A stretch of DNA of 64,000 nt from Pedobacter sp. ok626 (GCF_900100435.1 NZ_FNEX01000014.1:62001-126000); one strand, 5' to 3'. Positions 44,197 to 52,926 are shown, numbered from the stretch's first letter. A program made the numbers and translations. Notes: generated by a model from the sequence alone, not told the origin.

Positions 44197-45255
44197 ATGA
44201 AGAAGACAAGGATACTGGTTATAGAAGATAACGAAGATATTAGAGAAAGTACTGCTGAAATATTAGAACTCGCAAATTATGAGGTATTGCAAGCCCATAA
44301 TGGAAAAATAGGAGTTGAAATAGCTAATGCACATTTTCCTGACTTGATACTTTGTGATATCATGATGCCAGAACTGGATGGTTATGGTGTTTTGTATCTT
44401 TTAAATAAAAACCCTAAAACTGTAGCAATACCATTTATTTTCCTTACCGCAAAAGCAGAGAGATTTGATATGCGGAAAGGGATGGAAATGGGGGCAGATG
44501 ATTACCTGACTAAACCTTTTGATGATGTAGAATTACTGAATGCTATTGAAAGTAGATTAAACAAGAAGGATAAGCAAGAGATTTTTTATAGTCAGTCCTT
44601 GGATAAGCTTAATCATCTGATTAGTAATACCTCTGGTTTAGCCGAATTGGATAAAATGATTGCGGACCGCAAGGTACGAATCATTAAAAAAGGCCAGGTG
44701 ATTTATTATGAGGGAGATGATGTTGTAGGCATTTACCTCGTGTTGGCTGGAAAGGTAAAGACGGTGAAGATGAGCATAGACGGGCGGGAGTTTTTGACAG
44801 GTATCTATTCAATGGATGAATATTTTGGAATCCCTTCACTAATTAGTCATGAGCCATATAGCGAATCTGCTGAAGCGTTGGAGGATGCTACGGTATGCTT
44901 GTTGCCTAAAGATATGGTTGAGGAACTACTTAATAAATATCCAGATGTAACTAGACAGTTTATCCACATGCTTTCTAATAATTTGCTGGAAAGAGAAGAG
45001 CAATTATTGCAACTCGCTTACCATTCGGTTAGAAAACGTATGGCAGATGTGTTGGTTAGATTATGTAAACAAGAAAAGGTTGGTGCTGAACTGCAGCTAA
45101 AAATATCAAGAGATAACCTGGCTGCCATGGCAGGTATGGCTACGGAAACAGTGAGCAGGATACTTAGTGACTTCAGAGATGAAGGTATTTTGGACAAGAA
45201 AGGTAACCAGATTGTGGTATTGGATGCCCTACGATTACAAAATATGAAAAACTGA
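44197..45255 (+). CDS. Response regulator: receiver domain fused to CRP/FNR-type DNA-binding protein
   Basis: The 352-residue regulator has a receiver domain (residues 1-122) with acidic pair E9/D10 (VIEDNEDI), phospho-acceptor D54 (LILCDIMMPELDGYG) and Lys in YLTKPFDD. It is followed by a cyclic-nucleotide-binding-like beta-roll (about 150-260: IKKGQVIYYEGDDVVGIYLV) and a CRP helix-turn-helix (about 295-340: RDNLAAMAGMATETVSRILS, with the recognition helix TETVSRIL). FNR-type cluster cysteines are absent, so input should be phosphorylation by the adjacent FixL-like kinase (zero spacing). It thus merges the roles of FixJ and FixK. The E/TxxSR recognition helix fits ATGA-N6-TCAT-like sites found at nearby promoters. 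Confidence 0.9.
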   Translation: MKKTRILVIEDNEDIRESTAEILELANYEVLQAHNGKIGVEIANAHFPDLILCDIMMPELDGYGVLYLLNKNPKTVAIPFIFLTAKAERFDMRKGMEMGADDYLTKPFDDVELLNAIESRLNKKDKQEIFYSQSLDKLNHLISNTSGLAELDKMIADRKVRIIKKGQVIYYEGDDVVGIYLVLAGKVKTVKMSIDGREFLTGIYSMDEYFGIPSLISHEPYSESAEALEDATVCLLPKDMVEELLNKYPDVTRQFIHMLSNNLLEREEQLLQLAYHSVRKRMADVLVRLCKQEKVGAELQLKISRDNLAAMAGMATETVSRILSDFRDEGILDKKGNQIVVLDALRLQNMKN

Positions 45256-45273
45256 CGAATATCATTTTTTATG

Positions 45274-45317
45274 CTGACAGACGTCATTCCTTGAAAGTTG
45301 ATGTTGCGCTAAATTTG
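45274..45317 (+). promoter_or_regulatory. CRP/FixK-type site plus -7 element upstream of the D-LDH-half/hemN pair
   Basis: CTGACAGACGTCAT (45274-45287) matches ATGA-N6-TCAT with one mismatch. A perfect -7 element TAAATTTG lies at 45310-45317, with its last base 36.5 bp from the site centre. The ATG at 45338 follows. Confidence 0.6.
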
Positions 45318-45337
45318 ATTATTAATAATCAATTTGA

Positions 45338-45826
45338 ATGAAAGTAGTCGCTTACAGCATAAAAATATTTGAGAAAGAACCCCTGGCAATTGCCAATCGT
45401 AAGAAGCATGAAATTACCCTGATTTCTAATGTGCTAAGTACTGACACCGTAAGTTATGCTACAGGAAAGGAAGCTGTGATTGTATTTGAAGACGATGATG
45501 TTTCGGCCGATGTAATCAATAAACTGGCTGATATGGGAGTGAAATACATTGCAACCCGATCTACTTCTTCGGATCATATTGACCGGACAACCGCAACAGC
45601 GAGAGCTATAAGAATTGCAAATGTTCCCTCAATAGCTTTAGCAGGTGTTACAGAGGCTGAATTACCTATGGTACTTGCTGAAGAAACTATTTTAAATCTG
45701 GACAAATGGCAACAGAAAAAATGCCTTGGCTTAGCCTGTGTTTGTTCAAGATCTTGCGATAAAATAAATCATTCTTCTTTAGATAACCACAATTCTCATT
45801 CTCATGAACACACCCACGCTGACTGA
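45338..45826 (+). CDS. Half-length D-lactate-dehydrogenase-like protein with Cys/His-rich tail
   Basis: The 162-residue protein follows the N-terminal catalytic-domain segment of D-lactate dehydrogenase (MKVVAYSIKIFEKEPLAIAN, EAVIVFEDDDVSADVINKLA, MGVKYIATRSTSSDHIDRTT, RIANVPSIALAGVTEAELPM). It then stops before the NAD-binding Rossmann domain, so dehydrogenase activity is impossible as it stands. In its place is a tail with CLGLACVCSRSC (five Cys with the later one) and a His-rich end (NHNSHSHEHTHAD), which looks like a metal site. It overlaps hemN by 23 bases and shares the low-oxygen-type promoter. It appears intact, not a decaying gene. A metal- or heme-related sensing or chaperone role is possible; this is inference. 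Confidence 0.7.
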   Translation: MKVVAYSIKIFEKEPLAIANRKKHEITLISNVLSTDTVSYATGKEAVIVFEDDDVSADVINKLADMGVKYIATRSTSSDHIDRTTATARAIRIANVPSIALAGVTEAELPMVLAEETILNLDKWQQKKCLGLACVCSRSCDKINHSSLDNHNSHSHEHTHAD

Positions 45827-47168
45827 AAAGTATCACGTAGCTGCACCACGCTATACCAGCTATCCAACGGTTCCTTATTGGGACGAGGCCAATTTTGATA
45901 CTAATAAATGGAGTAAAGCAGTAGTTAATGCATTTAATGAAAGTAATCTTGAAGAGGGGATTAGCTTATATGTCCACTTGCCTTTTTGTGAGGATCTGTG
46001 TACTTATTGTGGCTGTAATACACGGATTACCAAAAATCACAGCGTAGAAAAGCCTTATATTGATGCTCTACTTAAAGAATGGCAGCTTTATCTTGGGCTT
46101 TTTAAAAGCAAACCGCTAATCAAAGAATTACATCTTGGTGGTGGTACGCCAACATTTTTCAGTCCTCGCAATCTTGACTTCTTAATTAGAGGTTTATTAG
46201 AAGGTGCACAATTGCATAAAGATGCTGAGTTTAGCTTTGAAGCCCATCCGGGAAATACAACCGAGGCACATCTTTTTACACTAAGTAGATTAGGGTTTAA
46301 AAGATTAAGTCTAGGTATTCAAGATTTTGATCCTATAGTTCAATTGGCCATCAATAGGGTGCAAACAGTTGAACAGGTTAATGATATTACTCAATTAGCA
46401 CGTCAAAATGGTTATCACTCTGTTAATTATGATTTGATTTATGGATTGCCAAACCAAACGCTTTCTGGACTATCTGAGACTATAGGAGAGGTGTTAAGAT
46501 TGAGGCCCGATCGTATTGCTTTTTATAGCTATGCCCATGTGCCATGGATTAAACCCGGACAGCGTAGATATACTGAAGATGATCTTCCTTCATCAGAGTC
46601 TAAACAAGAATTGTATAACATAGGTAGGGAACTCCTGAAAGAAGGTGGATATGTTGATATTGGTATGGATCACTTTTCCTTGACTACGGATAGCCTTTAC
46701 GAAGCAGAGCAGACTGGTACCTTGCACCGTAACTTTATGGGCTATACGCACCAATACAGCAAATTGATGATTGGTTTAGGTGTTTCCTCAATTAGCGATA
46801 CCTGGAATGCATTTGCACAAAATGTAAAAACAGTAGAAAACTACATGGAAATGGTAAATAATGGTGAGTTTCCTGCACTTAAAGGTCATATCTTAAATGA
46901 AACGGATTTATTGATCCGTAAGCATATTCTAAACATCATGTGCAAAGGACGTACCTCTTGGACTGCCTTAGACCTTGAAAATGAAGCTTTTGCTATGGGC
47001 TTGACTCGGATGCGCTGGCTTGCTCAGGACGGATTAGTGTTTTTGTCTGCGAATGAGTTACAGGTGACGCCTTTTGGTAAACGATTTCTACGAAATATAT
47101 GTATGGCACTAGATGTGCGTTTATGGGAAAAACAACCCGAAACACAGCAGTTTAGTCTAGCTGATTAA
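45804..47168 (+). CDS. hemN: Oxygen-independent coproporphyrinogen III oxidase (radical SAM)
   Basis: HemN decarboxylates coproporphyrinogen III to protoporphyrinogen IX without O2, using radical SAM chemistry in the cytoplasm. The 454-residue length and the N-terminal APRYTSYPTVPYWDE are those of true HemN. The cluster motif is CxxxCxxC with the extra Cys in HLPFCEDLCTYCGCNT. GGGTPTFFSP, the SLGIQDFDPIVQ strand and the C-terminal HemN domain (LLIRKHILNIMCKGR) are present. It overlaps the upstream D-LDH-half gene by 23 bases. Its placement in the oxygen-response island makes sense, since heme for the cbb3 oxidase must be made under low O2. Confidence 0.97.
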   Translation: MNTPTLTEKYHVAAPRYTSYPTVPYWDEANFDTNKWSKAVVNAFNESNLEEGISLYVHLPFCEDLCTYCGCNTRITKNHSVEKPYIDALLKEWQLYLGLFKSKPLIKELHLGGGTPTFFSPRNLDFLIRGLLEGAQLHKDAEFSFEAHPGNTTEAHLFTLSRLGFKRLSLGIQDFDPIVQLAINRVQTVEQVNDITQLARQNGYHSVNYDLIYGLPNQTLSGLSETIGEVLRLRPDRIAFYSYAHVPWIKPGQRRYTEDDLPSSESKQELYNIGRELLKEGGYVDIGMDHFSLTTDSLYEAEQTGTLHRNFMGYTHQYSKLMIGLGVSSISDTWNAFAQNVKTVENYMEMVNNGEFPALKGHILNETDLLIRKHILNIMCKGRTSWTALDLENEAFAMGLTRMRWLAQDGLVFLSANELQVTPFGKRFLRNICMALDVRLWEKQPETQQFSLAD

Positions 47169-47203
47169 TGATTTTTTTTAATGCTTCAGTTTTTTTAATA
47201 CCT

Positions 47204-47272
47204 CTAAATTTACACTCCCCGCAAATTTAGTGTTCTCAAATTCCTTATCTTACTGGCTGGTCCCTGACCAGC
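47204..47272. terminator. Two hairpins between convergent hemN and the TauE-like gene
   Basis: CTAAATTT (47204-47211) pairs with AAATTTAG (47223-47230), and GCTGGTC (47256-47262) with GACCAGC (47266-47272) around CCT. T-runs flank the area (47171-47178, 47190-47197). They probably end transcription from both sides; the rest of 47169-47321 shows nothing else. Confidence 0.5.
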
Positions 47273-47321
47273 TGGTTTGATTTTAAGGCTTTCTAAACCT
47301 TCATCCTAATTGACTTTTTGT

Positions 47322-48008
47322 TTATTTACAAATGCTGGAGCCTGTTTCTGAATTGGCAGGACTTAAATAGGGGATGTCTAGCGTTAAGCCTCTAAATATG
47401 AACCATATGCCAATGAAAAGCATCATATAGGGAAATATACGATTAATTCTTCGTCTAAGCATTGTTCCGGTAAAGCCTACGCCAAGAGTAGCAATAAACA
47501 TCAAAGGGAGCGTGCCCATTCCAAACCAAAACATATAAGTAACGGAGCCCTGAACGCTTTCTGTATTTAATGCGCCGGCGAGAGCAAGGTATACAAAACC
47601 ACAAGGTAAAAATCCATTGATAAAACCTATAATCAGGTGATTGGCTTTATGTTTTAAAGCATAGTTAAACATGCGGTTAAATGGGCTGAGTATAAAAGAT
47701 GGATTATTTTTTAAAAAACTTAGCTTAAATAACCTGGAGCATGCAGCCATAACAATTAGAACACCACTTACAATGCTGATACCTTGTTGAAAGCCGGCCA
47801 GCCAAATTTGTTTGCCTATTAATCCTATTACAACTCCCAATATACAGTAAGCGACAACACGGCCGAGTTGGTAGATCAATTTGTCTGCCACCAGAAAGAA
47901 CCAACCTTGCTTTAAAGATGGAACAGCAAATGCCAGGGGGCCACACATGCCAATGCAATGCACACTCCCTAGCAATCCAATCATAAAAGCAAGCTTTTCT
48001 GCGTTCAT
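47322..48008 (-). CDS. TauE/SafE-like (UreH-type) membrane protein at the end of the cbb3 operon
   Basis: The 228-residue polytopic membrane protein is of the sulfite-exporter TauE/SafE or UreJ/HupE-like type, with about six spans. The first span carries LGSVHCIGMCGPLAFAVP, and a fourth span contains INGFLPCGFVYLALAGAL. The H-C-x-x-M-C pattern inside a membrane span suggests soft-metal (copper) contacts. The start overlaps the ccoH end by 4 bases, so it belongs to the cco operon. This supports a role in copper supply or heme-copper assembly rather than sulfite export. That function is inferred from context. Confidence 0.78.
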   Translation of the reverse strand: MNAEKLAFMIGLLGSVHCIGMCGPLAFAVPSLKQGWFFLVADKLIYQLGRVVAYCILGVVIGLIGKQIWLAGFQQGISIVSGVLIVMAACSRLFKLSFLKNNPSFILSPFNRMFNYALKHKANHLIIGFINGFLPCGFVYLALAGALNTESVQGSVTYMFWFGMGTLPLMFIATLGVGFTGTMLRRRINRIFPYMMLFIGIWFIFRGLTLDIPYLSPANSETGSSICK

Positions 48009-48430
48009 GGAATAATGACCTCCTGCTCATTCAAATAAGCTTTTTCAGTGCTCATCCAGGATATGATCAATCGCCATTGTCCCTTTTCTATTCCTTTCAA
48101 AGGTATCTTAACCTCGTTGGCTGAATCTGTTTGTATGGACATCTTTTTATCCATTTTTTGATCTGCATTTCTAACCAGTTTAATATCTCCTTTCGCCTTA
48201 TTTTTAAACAGCAGGACGATATAGTCGCGCGTAATATTTATGGAAGGTGCTGCATTGTCTGATTTTACTTGCTCTTTGCGGCTATAGTCTTTATCATAGT
48301 CTAAACCTTTTTGATAATAATCCGTATCCACCAGCGCATCGGTTTTGCTGTTAATCATTAATACGGCGAGTACAATAATAAAACTCATAAAGCAAAGCAT
48401 TCCAATTACTAATTTTGTTCCCCAATTCAT
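48005..48430 (-). CDS. ccoH: Cytochrome cbb3 oxidase assembly protein CcoH/FixH
   Basis: The 141-residue single-span membrane protein has an N-terminal segment (residues 5-25: TKLVIGMLCFMSFIIVLAVL), then MINSKTDALVDTDYYQKGLD, which contains the typical FixH V/D-x-x-YYxxGLxYD pattern, followed by a beta-rich periplasmic domain. CcoH is needed for stable cbb3 oxidase assembly. It lies 3 bases downstream of ccoG and overlaps the TauE-like gene, in the expected order. Confidence 0.9.
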   Translation of the reverse strand: MNWGTKLVIGMLCFMSFIIVLAVLMINSKTDALVDTDYYQKGLDYDKDYSRKEQVKSDNAAPSINITRDYIVLLFKNKAKGDIKLVRNADQKMDKKMSIQTDSANEVKIPLKGIEKGQWRLIISWMSTEKAYLNEQEVIIP

Positions 48431-48433
48431 TTT

Positions 48434-49831
48434 TTAATTGTTAGGTGGTGCAATAAATGTCGTTTCAAAGTGGTCTACAATTTTGTCATCGGCTACTAGC
48501 TTAAAGCCAATTTCTGATTTGTAAGTGTTGATCTCATTTTGTGGAAGTATAACAAAGAAGGTAAGCTTAGCCGCTCCGCCATAGGCAATAGAATCCGGTT
48601 TTTGGATATATTGAATCTTAGCTTTCGGATTATTGGGCACAATTTCAAATTTGATATTTCTGTTTGTCTTGTTGATCAATTCTGCATTGTATAAGTTGCT
48701 TACTGTTTTGTCTTTGTCTCTTAATTGATATAGCGTCCCTCCAGCTCTTAAAATGGTTGTTTTTACGTCGCTTCGAGTTATCAATAAATACGACAGTACA
48801 CTAATCAGGATAATTAAAACGGCTGAGTAGGCATAAATACGTTTGTTGATATGAAACGATTGTTTTGTTTTGATTTCGTCTTCTGATTTGAAGCCTATAA
48901 GCCTTGTTGGACGATCAATTTTTTCCATTACCATGTCACAGGCATCAATACAAGCTGTACAGTTTACACATTCCATTTGTGTACCATTACGGATATCGAT
49001 ACCGGTAGGGCAGACATCTACGCATAGTTTGCAATCGATGCAATCTCCAGCATGATTTTCTACGCCTTTAACGCGTTTTGCTCTCGGTTCACCACGTTCA
49101 TAATCGTAAGCCACGATGATACTTTGGTTATCCAATAGAACCCCTTGTAAGCGTCCGTATGGACAAACTACTGTACATACGAGTTCACGTACCCTGGAAA
49201 AGACTAGATAAAACACAAACGTGAAGACAGAAATGGAGAGGAATCCGGATAGATGCATAGAGATCGGTTCTGTGATAATCTTTTTTAGTGCATCAGTTCC
49301 AATAATGTAGGCTAGAAAAATATTAGCGATTAGAAAGGATAAGCAAAGATAAATGCCATGCTTTAACGTCTTTTTGAAGATCTTTTGGCCAGTCAAAGGG
49401 CCATCGTCCAGCTTTTTCCTTTTTAGGTGATCTCCTTCAATCCAGATTTCAATTTTGCGGAAAACCATTTCCAGGAATATGGTCTGTGGACAAGCCCAGC
49501 CACAAAATACCCTGCCAAATACAACCGTAAACAATACAACGAAGACTATAAACGTGAGCAAGGCTAAGACAAACAGGTAAAAATCTTGAGGCCAGAAAAC
49601 GATTCCAAAGAAGACGAATTTTCTTTCCAAAACATTTAAGAGTACCAGTTGTTCGCCATTCAATCTGATAAATGGAGCTGCAAATAATAGGGCTAGAAAG
49701 AAATAGCTAAGTACAGAGCGATATTTGTACAGCGTTCCTTTTACAATCCTTGGATAAATCCATTTGCGGCTTTTCCCATCATCCGTAAGGGTTGAAATCT
49801 GGTCTCTAAAATGTTTTGGACTTTGCGACAT
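48434..49831 (-). CDS. ccoG: Cytochrome cbb3 accessory Fe-S protein CcoG (FixG/RdxA)
   Basis: The 465-residue inner-membrane protein has polyferredoxin motifs. Membrane spans surround residues 35-215. VFCGWACPQTIFLEMVFRK and VCTVVCPYGRLQG are the membrane-associated Cys pairs, and two 4Fe-4S motifs follow: CIDCKLCVDVCPTGIDI and CVNCTACIDACD. The C-terminal 120 residues form a periplasmic Ig-like domain. CcoG is a Cu(II) reductase that prepares copper for the cbb3 oxidase. It sits 1 base beyond the ccoP stop, in the cco operon. Confidence 0.95.
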   Translation of the reverse strand: MSQSPKHFRDQISTLTDDGKSRKWIYPRIVKGTLYKYRSVLSYFFLALLFAAPFIRLNGEQLVLLNVLERKFVFFGIVFWPQDFYLFVLALLTFIVFVVLFTVVFGRVFCGWACPQTIFLEMVFRKIEIWIEGDHLKRKKLDDGPLTGQKIFKKTLKHGIYLCLSFLIANIFLAYIIGTDALKKIITEPISMHLSGFLSISVFTFVFYLVFSRVRELVCTVVCPYGRLQGVLLDNQSIIVAYDYERGEPRAKRVKGVENHAGDCIDCKLCVDVCPTGIDIRNGTQMECVNCTACIDACDMVMEKIDRPTRLIGFKSEDEIKTKQSFHINKRIYAYSAVLIILISVLSYLLITRSDVKTTILRAGGTLYQLRDKDKTVSNLYNAELINKTNRNIKFEIVPNNPKAKIQYIQKPDSIAYGGAAKLTFFVILPQNEINTYKSEIGFKLVADDKIVDHFETTFIAPPNN

Positions 49832-49832
49832 A

Positions 49833-50630
49833 TTATTCTTTTTTACCTTGAGGGGCTTTTGCTCCTGGAGGGTTACTTCCTTTTATTGACATAATGTAAC
49901 TGGCAATGTCAGAGATTTGCTTTGAATTCATAGATTTCTCCCATGCAATCATTCCTTTTTCTGGAACGCCATATTTAATGGTTTTGAAGATGTCTTTTAT
50001 AGTTCCGCCATGCAACCAGTAATCATCAGTTAAGTTTGGTCCAACTATGCCTTCACCATGTTCACCGTGACAAGGTGAACATACGTTTTTAAATAAGGCT
50101 CCTCCAGCCTGTAATACAGCTTTATCTGTTGAGACCTCAACATTGTTCTCGTTGATTTTATTAGCGCCACCACCGCCTGGTTTTTGTAGTAGGGCAATGC
50201 GGTCTTCTTCTGCTTGCTGCAGTTCTGCTGCATATTCTTGCTCCTGTGATTTGCCCCAGCCTATGACGTGATAGTTAATCATGTAACCTGCTGCAAATAT
50301 TATCGTACCATAAAAGAGTACCATAAACCAGGCAGGCGTTGGGTTGTCGAGTTCGGCAATGCCATCAAACTTATGCTCCATAACCAGGTCTTTCTCTTCA
50401 GAAAGGGGTCTAAGGCCCAATAACCAAGTCCATAACGACTTTTTCTCTGGTTGTTCTGCTTCCAGTTGTTCCTGTGCAATACGATGCTTTTCTCTTTCTT
50501 CTTCAGTAGCGAAGTAGGTAGGGTTTAGGCTCTGCTGAACATAGATTTTGAGTGTTTTCAAAACCAATAATGCAGCGATTAATATACTTACTGCAACAAA
50601 CAGTAAGGCCCAGATTAAAATATCATTCAT
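49833..50630 (-). CDS. ccoP: cbb3 oxidase cytochrome c subunit CcoP (single-heme form)
   Basis: The 265-residue membrane-anchored cytochrome c has one N-terminal span (residues 5-25) and a second (about 100-122: FYGTIIFAAGYMINYHVIGW), the FixP-like N domain (EHKFDGIAELDNPTPAWF), and a single heme motif CSPCH near residue 188 with GPNLTDDYWLHGG. The axial Met is probably in GMIAWEKSMNSKQI. Proteobacterial CcoP carries two CxxCH motifs; only one is present here. The ATG overlaps the ccoQ stop (ATGA). Confidence 0.94.
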   Translation of the reverse strand: MNDILIWALLFVAVSILIAALLVLKTLKIYVQQSLNPTYFATEEEREKHRIAQEQLEAEQPEKKSLWTWLLGLRPLSEEKDLVMEHKFDGIAELDNPTPAWFMVLFYGTIIFAAGYMINYHVIGWGKSQEQEYAAELQQAEEDRIALLQKPGGGGANKINENNVEVSTDKAVLQAGGALFKNVCSPCHGEHGEGIVGPNLTDDYWLHGGTIKDIFKTIKYGVPEKGMIAWEKSMNSKQISDIASYIMSIKGSNPPGAKAPQGKKE

Positions 50631-50794
50631 TGTACATCATCTTTTAAAGGGAGTTCGCTCATATATTTAACTTCTTCTTTTTTCATCGTGAGCAATAATA
50701 TGGCCACCAATATGAAAAATAGCATAAAAATGCCAAGTGAAGTGAGTAGGTACACTTGGTTTCCAGTGGCTTGATCTAAAAATTGTTTAAACAT
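50627..50794 (-). CDS. ccoQ: cbb3 oxidase small subunit CcoQ/FixQ-like
   Basis: A 55-residue frame, too short for most gene lists, begins at ATG 50794 and ends in a TGA that overlaps the ccoP start by 4 bases. It reads MFKQFLDQATGNQVYLLTSL, then a single membrane span (IFMLFFILVAILLLTM) and a short acidic/basic tail (KKEEVKYMSELPLKDDVQ). The position between ccoNO and ccoP and the one-span layout with cytoplasmic tail are those of CcoQ, which stabilises the oxidase complex. The gene is 20 bases after the ccoNO stop. Confidence 0.85.
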   Translation of the reverse strand: MFKQFLDQATGNQVYLLTSLGIFMLFFILVAILLLTMKKEEVKYMSELPLKDDVQ

Positions 50795-50814
50795 GGTGTT
50801 GTAGGTTAGAGATG

Positions 50815-52926
50815 TTACTGTGCTTTAATATCAGTTCCTAATCGCTGTAAATAAGCGATCAATGCAATGATCTCTTTGTCGCTTTTTACTTTTACATTGT
50901 TCTTTTGCAGATCTTCAGCTATTCCTTTAGCCTGCATGTCCAGATCGCGGTTTGCTTTATGCTCATAACCTTCGGGATAAGGGACACCAAGTGTACGCAT
51001 TGCGTTGATTTTGCTGCGGGTAGTCGTGGTGTCTAAGGTTTGCGTAATCAGCCATTCATATGGCGGCATAATACTACCTGGCGACATGGTCTGCGGATCT
51101 AGCAAGTGGTTAAAGTGCCATACATTACCATACTTACCGCCTTCACGCGCTAAATCAGGCCCTGTTCGTTTTGATCCCCATAAGTGTGGATGATCATATA
51201 CAAACTCGCCGGCCTTACTGTATTCACCATATCTTTCTGTTTCAGAACGGAATGGGCGAATCATTTGAGAGTGGCAGTTTACACAGCCCTCTTTGATATA
51301 AACGTCGCGACCTTGTAGTTCTAATGGGGTATATGGTTTTACACTACCGATAGTAGGGATATTAGATTTGATGGTAAACGTTGGCATCATTTCAATTACT
51401 CCACCAATAAGGATAACGATTAAAGAAAGCACTAGGAACACCATTGGTTTACGCTCCAGCATACGGTGTAATTTTTTATCAGAACCTTGTGCTATGTATT
51501 CTTCTGGTAATGGCACAGCTTCTGCTGGTTCATCAGCTAGCAATTTACCTGTGCGTACAGTTTTAATCAGGTTGTAAGTCATCACAATCACACCGGTCAG
51601 GTACAATGCGCCACCAATTGCTCTCAATACATACATTGGAAGAATTTGTATCACTGTCTCCAGGAAGTTAGGATACCTCAACATACCTTCTTCTGTAAAT
51701 TCTTTCCACATTAAGCCCTGCGTAAAGCCGGCAAAGTAAAGTGGAACGGCATAGAAAATAATCCCTAACGTACCTATCCAGAAGTGGAAGGAAGCTAGTT
51801 TTTTGGAGTATAAAGATGTTCTGTAAATTCTAGGTATCAACCAATACAAAATACCGAAGGTAAGGAAACCATTCCATCCAAGTGCACCTACGTGTACGTG
51901 TGCTACGATCCAGTCGGTATAGTGGGCAATGGCATTAATTTGTTTTAATGCCAACATTGGTCCTTCAAAAGTAGCCATACCATAAGCCGTAATACCCACT
52001 ACCATAAATTTTAGGGTAGCGTCTTCACGGACTTTGTCCCATGCACCACGAAGCGTAAGTAAGCCGTTGATCATACCGCCCCAGCTTGGTGCAATTAACA
52101 TAATTGAAAAGGCTACACCTAGGGATTGTGCCCAGCTAGGAAGCGAGGTGTATAACAAATGGTGAGGACCTGCCCAGATATAAATGAAAATGAGCGACCA
52201 GAAGTGTAGGATACTCAGTTTATAAGAATAAATTGGTCTTTGAGCCATTTTAGGCAAGAAGTAATACATCATCCCTAAGTATGGTGTGGTTAAGAAAAAT
52301 GCAACCGCATTGTGGCCGTACCACCATTGTACCAATGCGTCTTGAACGCCAGCATATAAGTAATAGCTTTTAAAAGCAGATATAGGTAATTGAACAGAAT
52401 TTACAATGTGCAGTACTGCAACAGTTACAAAGGTGGCAATGTAAAACCAGATGGCTACATACATGTGCTTTTCTCTTCGCTTGATGATAGTGCCAAACAT
52501 GTTTACACCAAATACAACCCATACTATAGTGATGGCAATATCAATTGGCCATTCCAGCTCGGCATATTCATGCGAGGAGCTTAGGCCTAAAGGAAGGGTT
52601 ATCACAGCAGCAACAATAATCAGCTGCCAGCCCCAGAAATGTATTTTACTCAATGCATCACTAAACATGCGGGCTTTAAGGAGGCGTTGTAAAGAATAAT
52701 AAACGCCCATAAAGATGGCATTACCCACAAATGCGAAAATGACCGCATTAGTGTGCAGTGGTCTGATCCGTCCGAAAGTAGTGTACTGTGAGCCCATATT
52801 TAGTGCGGGCTTAAAGAGTTGCATGGCAATGAGCAATCCAACCGTCATGCCTATAATACCCCATACTATGGTGGCTATGGCAAAGTTTCTGACGATCTTA
52901 TTGTCGTAGTAGAATTTTTCTGTCAT
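50815..52926 (-). CDS. ccoN: cbb3-type cytochrome c oxidase, fused subunits I and II (CcoN-CcoO)
   Basis: The 703-residue fusion catalyses reduction of O2 at very low concentration. Residues 1-470 are CcoN: twelve or more spans with heme ligands in the TTFGRIRPLHTNAVIFAFVG and WWYGHNAVAFFLTTPYLGMM regions, IVAHVHVGALGWNGFLTFGI, and the family Tyr/His pattern. Residues about 490-700 are CcoO: an anchor span (KPMVFLVLSLIVILIGGVIE), then the heme c motif CVNCH in EGCVNCHSQMIRPFRSETER and the axial-Met region SPGSIMPPYEWL. Separate genes are usual in proteobacteria; the fusion is common in Bacteroidota. It follows ccoS by 73 bases and precedes ccoQ. Confidence 0.97.
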   Translation of the reverse strand: MTEKFYYDNKIVRNFAIATIVWGIIGMTVGLLIAMQLFKPALNMGSQYTTFGRIRPLHTNAVIFAFVGNAIFMGVYYSLQRLLKARMFSDALSKIHFWGWQLIIVAAVITLPLGLSSSHEYAELEWPIDIAITIVWVVFGVNMFGTIIKRREKHMYVAIWFYIATFVTVAVLHIVNSVQLPISAFKSYYLYAGVQDALVQWWYGHNAVAFFLTTPYLGMMYYFLPKMAQRPIYSYKLSILHFWSLIFIYIWAGPHHLLYTSLPSWAQSLGVAFSIMLIAPSWGGMINGLLTLRGAWDKVREDATLKFMVVGITAYGMATFEGPMLALKQINAIAHYTDWIVAHVHVGALGWNGFLTFGILYWLIPRIYRTSLYSKKLASFHFWIGTLGIIFYAVPLYFAGFTQGLMWKEFTEEGMLRYPNFLETVIQILPMYVLRAIGGALYLTGVIVMTYNLIKTVRTGKLLADEPAEAVPLPEEYIAQGSDKKLHRMLERKPMVFLVLSLIVILIGGVIEMMPTFTIKSNIPTIGSVKPYTPLELQGRDVYIKEGCVNCHSQMIRPFRSETERYGEYSKAGEFVYDHPHLWGSKRTGPDLAREGGKYGNVWHFNHLLDPQTMSPGSIMPPYEWLITQTLDTTTTRSKINAMRTLGVPYPEGYEHKANRDLDMQAKGIAEDLQKNNVKVKSDKEIIALIAYLQRLGTDIKAQ

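Noticed and set aside
45338..45826. Pseudogene of D-lactate dehydrogenase
   Set aside because: The frame is intact, the missing domain is replaced by an ordered Cys/His tail, and the gene has a good promoter and is coupled to hemN.
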